Origin: SSF14 sp046331245 | GTDB lineage: Bacteria > Actinomycetota > Acidimicrobiia > Acidimicrobiales > Microtrichaceae | Length of the DNA stretch: 64,000 nucleotides | Direction of reading: 5' to 3' | NCBI GenBank assembly: GCA_046331245.1 | Contig: JAXLRH010000003.1 | Location: 124,001-188,000 of the forward strand | Shown: positions 61,552 to 64,000 of the stretch, piece after piece | How positions within the stretch are numbered: the stretch's first letter is position 1 | How the letters are laid out: every line of letters begins with the position of its first letter | Made by a program: the position numbers and the translations under genes | Notes under the pieces: model-generated | The model's input: the letters and a program-made list of their open reading frames with translations, nothing else | Told to the model about the DNA's origin: nothing | The model's database searches: none

Positions 61552-62181
61552 TCAGAGGCCGCCGATGCGCGACGGCGGCCAGATGCGGGCGATCGCGCGG
61601 CCCACGATGAGGTCCTTCGAGATGGGGCCGAACACCCGCCCGTCCATCGAGTCGCCGCGGTTGTCGCCCATCACCAGCAGCTTGCCCGACGGCACCTCGA
61701 TGGGAGAGGCGATGACCGTGCTCGTCGAGTCGGGCAGGTAGTCCTCCTCGAGCTTCTTGCCGTCGACGTACACGTGACCGTTGCGGGCCTCGACCGTCTC
61801 GCCGGGGAGCCCGATCACGCGCTTGATGAGCACGTCGGGGTCGTCGGGGCTGGTCTTGGGGTCGTTGGGCGGACGGTCGAAGACGATGATGTCGCCGCGT
61901 GCCGGGTCGGTGTTGAGCTGGAACACCACCACGCGATCGCCGAGGTGCAGCGTGGGCAGCATCGACGGTGACGGGATCGAGTACGCCTGCAGCACGAACG
62001 CCTTCACGAGGAGGGTGAGGACGACCGCGATGCCGATCGTGATGCCCCAGCTGGCGAGGCTGCTCTTGACCGAGGTGTGCTCCTCGGACGGCAGTTCGAT
62101 CGACCGGTCGGTGCCGAGATCGGGAGCGGGCGGTGCGCCGAAGGGGGTGGAGTGAGGTGTTGGACCGGCCGGGTCAGACAT
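61552..62181 (-). CDS. lepB: Signal peptidase I
   Basis: 209 residues. A short Pro-rich cytosolic start, one membrane helix (about 46-65), then the catalytic serine Ser73 in IPSPSMLPTL and the lysine Lys120 in VLIKRVIGLPG; VMGDNRGDSMDGR is the conserved C-terminal box. Cleaves signal peptides at the membrane. Starts 26 bases after the second signal peptidase. Both catalytic residues are kept. Confidence 0.95.
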   Translation of the reverse strand: MSDPAGPTPHSTPFGAPPAPDLGTDRSIELPSEEHTSVKSSLASWGITIGIAVVLTLLVKAFVLQAYSIPSPSMLPTLHLGDRVVVFQLNTDPARGDIIVFDRPPNDPKTSPDDPDVLIKRVIGLPGETVEARNGHVYVDGKKLEEDYLPDSTSTVIASPIEVPSGKLLVMGDNRGDSMDGRVFGPISKDLIVGRAIARIWPPSRIGGL

Positions 62182-62207
62182 CTCGGTGCAGTTCGGCGAG
62201 CATCACA

Positions 62208-63677
62208 TCAACTTCCCGGAAGGAAACTCCATCGATCGAAGGGCCAGGCGACCGCCACGGCCCGACCAATGATGTCAGAGTCCGGGATGGCGCCGAAGAA
62301 CCTACTGTCGTGGGAGTGCTCGCGGTTGTCACCCATGACGAACACGTGACCCGCCGGCACGGTCACCGGCTGCGGCAGGTTGTTCGTGACGACGCTGGGA
62401 TCGAGGTAGTGGCCGGGACCCGTCTCGGGGAGCGCCTTGCCGTCGATGTAGACCACGCCGCCACGCGCCTCGACGACGTCGCCGGGGAGGCCGATCACCC
62501 GCTTGATGAGCTGGGCGGGCTGGTTCGGGTCGTCGGTCCGCTCCGACGGCGGACGCTTGAACACGATCACGTCGCCGCGCTCGACGCCGCCACCGATCGC
62601 GTACGCAAGCTTGTCGACCGCGACGCGGTCGTGCACCTTCAGCGTCGGGTACATCGAGGCCGACGGGATCTCGTAGAGCTGGAACACGAAGTGCTGCAGG
62701 ACGAGGGCGACGACGGCGGCCGCCCCCAGCACGAGGAGCCATTCGATCGCGGCGCGCAGGAGGCGGTTGCCGGTGGGTTCGGGCTCGACGGGCTGTGCCG
62801 TCGGCGCCTCGATCTCGCGGATGTGCGCGTCGAGCGGGACCGCCCGGGCGTGCTGAGGCCGGTGGGCTGATCGCTGCGGCGGACGACGGGGACCCGCGGG
62901 CGCCGCCGGCCGCTGCGGGCGGGCTCGTAGGCGCGGGAGGACCTCGCCGTCGGGGGTGGTGAGGGGACGCTCCTCGGCGTCGGTGGGCCAGGGCAGGAAG
63001 TCGTAGACGCCGGCGGGCGACGGACCGAGCGCCCGGTTGCGGTTGCGTCGCCGCACGACCGGTCGATCGTCGGTGGGTGTCGGGCCGGTGGGCGTGGGCG
63101 CGGCGGCCGCCGGTGCTGCCGGCGACGCCTGGGCCTGCGCTTCCGCGCGACGCGCCGCACGGGCCAGCTCCGCACGCCGTTCGCTTCGAGCGTCCTCGGC
63201 GCGTTTCGCCGCCTCTCGGCGCGCCTCGACCTCTCGTTGCTCGGCAACGCGCTCGGCACGTTCGGCCGCCGCTCGTTCGGCGCGCTCCGCAGCGTCGCGT
63301 TCGGCGCGCTCGGCGAGCGCCCGCTCGGCGGCCTCCGCAGCTTCGGCCGCCTCGGCGGCGGCGACGGCCTCGTCGAGCTCGCGACGCTCCTGTTCCATGC
63401 GGAGCTCGCGCCGGGCGCGCCGGCTCAGCGGGGCGGGTTCGTCGGAGTCCTGGGCGGCGGGGGCCGGCTCGGCGTGCACCGGCGCTTCGGCGATCTCGGG
63501 AGCGGGAGCCGGCTCGGGCTCCGGTTCACGCTCGGGTTCGCGCTCGGGCGGCGGCGCGGCCGGGGCGGGTCGAACCGGCCGGCGCACCGCCACGTCGCCC
63601 AGCAGGGAGGCTGCGAGCGCTCGGCCCATGTCGGTGAGGCGATCGTCCAGGGGTTCTGTGAGAGGGCTCGCCGGCAC
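62208..63677 (-). CDS. lepB: Signal peptidase I with long coiled-coil N-terminal extension
   Basis: 489 residues. About 1-300 is an extension: acidic and Pro-rich (about 35-85), then an Ala/Glu/Arg coiled coil (about 95-190), then Pro/Arg-rich linker. Membrane helix about 310-330. Catalytic Ser341 in IPSASMYPTL and Lys392 in LIKRVIGLPG are kept, plus FVMGDNREHSHDSR. The long extension lies on the cytoplasmic side and is unusual for this family. GTG at 63677 with TACCCT 6 bases upstream. Confidence 0.92.
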   Translation of the reverse strand: MPASPLTEPLDDRLTDMGRALAASLLGDVAVRRPVRPAPAAPPPEREPEREPEPEPAPAPEIAEAPVHAEPAPAAQDSDEPAPLSRRARRELRMEQERRELDEAVAAAEAAEAAEAAERALAERAERDAAERAERAAAERAERVAEQREVEARREAAKRAEDARSERRAELARAARRAEAQAQASPAAPAAAAPTPTGPTPTDDRPVVRRRNRNRALGPSPAGVYDFLPWPTDAEERPLTTPDGEVLPRLRARPQRPAAPAGPRRPPQRSAHRPQHARAVPLDAHIREIEAPTAQPVEPEPTGNRLLRAAIEWLLVLGAAAVVALVLQHFVFQLYEIPSASMYPTLKVHDRVAVDKLAYAIGGGVERGDVIVFKRPPSERTDDPNQPAQLIKRVIGLPGDVVEARGGVVYIDGKALPETGPGHYLDPSVVTNNLPQPVTVPAGHVFVMGDNREHSHDSRFFGAIPDSDIIGRAVAVAWPFDRWSFLPGS

Positions 63678-63683
63678 CCCGTC

Positions 63684-63689
63684 AGGGTA
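63684..63689 (-). promoter_or_regulatory. -10 box TACCCT for extended signal peptidase gene
   Basis: Minus-strand TACCCT ends 6 bases before the GTG at 63677. Confidence 0.5.
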
Positions 63690-63781
63690 ACGGGATCACG
63701 CCGCGAAGCCGCCGTGCCCAGGTGAAATAGACCATTCCGCCCATCGTGTCGGCGCGCCGGCAGCGCCCGGCCCGCCGGCCC

Positions 63782-64000
63782 TCAGCGGTACTTCGCGAGC
63801 ACCCGGGAGGCCGCCGCGTCGAGCAACTTCCGCGCCTCCTCCGGCGACACGGTGTCGAACTCGCCGTCGTGCCAGTCGACGACCGTCGCGTCGGGGCCCA
63901 ACCGCACCAGGAGACGCTCCAGCCAGGCGTCCCCGCCCACGGCCAGCACCACGCGGGCGCGCCCCTCGGGAAGCTCCTCGACGGCGTCGTTGGGGTAGTG
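63782..64000 (-). CDS. C-terminal fragment of a WYL-domain regulator (PafB/PafC-like)
   Basis: Last 72 residues, read from the right edge to a TGA at 63782. HYPNDAVEELPEGRARVVLAV, DAWLERLLVRLGPDATVVD and SPEEARKLLDAAASRVLAKY are the closing strands and helix of WYL (WCX) extensions of PafB/PafC-type regulators. In many actinobacteria pafC precedes tat and helY, which matches the order here apart from inserted signal peptidases. The HTH part is outside the window. Confidence 0.65.
   Translation of the reverse strand, partial: HYPNDAVEELPEGRARVVLAVGGDAWLERLLVRLGPDATVVDWHDGEFDTVSPEEARKLLDAAASRVLAKYR

Overview
The window is high-GC DNA (coding codons end almost always in G or C, GTG starts are common) from an actinobacterium, most likely of the Acidimicrobiia type. 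Pointers: a mycothione reductase (mycothiol-based redox), a tatB-tatC-helY cluster next to a WYL regulator fragment as in actinobacterial paf-tat loci, a DUF4193-like acidic zinc-ribbon protein, a Lys/Ala/Pro-rich histone-like protein, a KstR-type operator in front of an acyl-CoA dehydrogenase pair, and many genes whose start codon sits 5-9 bases behind a TAnnnT-type -10 box (leaderless style). Species cannot be fixed from the sequence alone.

Layout. 1-880: left-edge partial lipoprotein on the minus strand with a probable N-terminal frameshift. 954-6400: VIT-family transporter, membrane-anchored molybdopterin oxidoreductase, and gcvP behind a glycine riboswitch. 6406-12356: class II aldolase, beta-lactamase-like hydrolase, GLFV-dehydrogenase-like protein, Dabb protein, then a tightly overlapped ECF sigma factor / small acidic protein / MscS-like membrane protein operon. 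12461-18561: carboxylesterase, F420-type LLM oxidoreductase, isochorismatase-like protein, Maf pyrophosphatase, lipoprotein, GH3 beta-glucosidase. 18785-27531: guaB, nitronate-monooxygenase-like protein, hrpB helicase (minus), then a plus-strand cassette of SnoaL-like, cupin, amidohydrolase, YqgE and lipoprotein genes. 27649-32911: aldehyde dehydrogenase, EcsC-like protein, GGDEF-EAL protein, MgtC. 33308-35355: a small zinc-finger protein with two matching palindromes near it, divergent from a three-gene cassette of phosphopantetheinyl transferase, carrier protein and amino acid:[carrier protein] ligase-like protein. 35404-41752: DUF4173 membrane protein, Thr-rich lipoprotein, two-component system, acyl-CoA dehydrogenase pair. 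41848-48097: flippase-type membrane protein with an embedded pseudokinase, mycothione reductase, EthD-like protein, RG-rich protein. 48116-55583: HAD hydrolase, enoyl-CoA hydratase, Nudix, GNAT, histone-like protein, DUF4193-like protein, duplicated ThyX-like protein, M20 peptidase, zinc-type alcohol dehydrogenase. 55625-64000: frameshifted DAGK-like gene, helY, tatC, tatB, zinc-ribbon protein, degenerate GDPD, two signal peptidases I, and the C-terminus of a WYL regulator at the right edge.

How it fits together. Protein export is well represented (Tat, two signal peptidases, several lipoproteins). Lipid/steroid-type catabolism is suggested by the acyl-CoA dehydrogenase pair under a KstR-like site, the enoyl-CoA hydratase with a TetR-like palindrome, and the LLM oxidoreductase. 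The most unusual parts are the amino acid:[carrier protein] ligase cassette, a three-copy 49-base palindromic intergenic repeat, the paired CGTCAC-W-GTGACG sites, the kinase-like domain with all three catalytic motifs lost inside a flippase, and the ThyX-like protein in which the ThyX motif is split between two halves.
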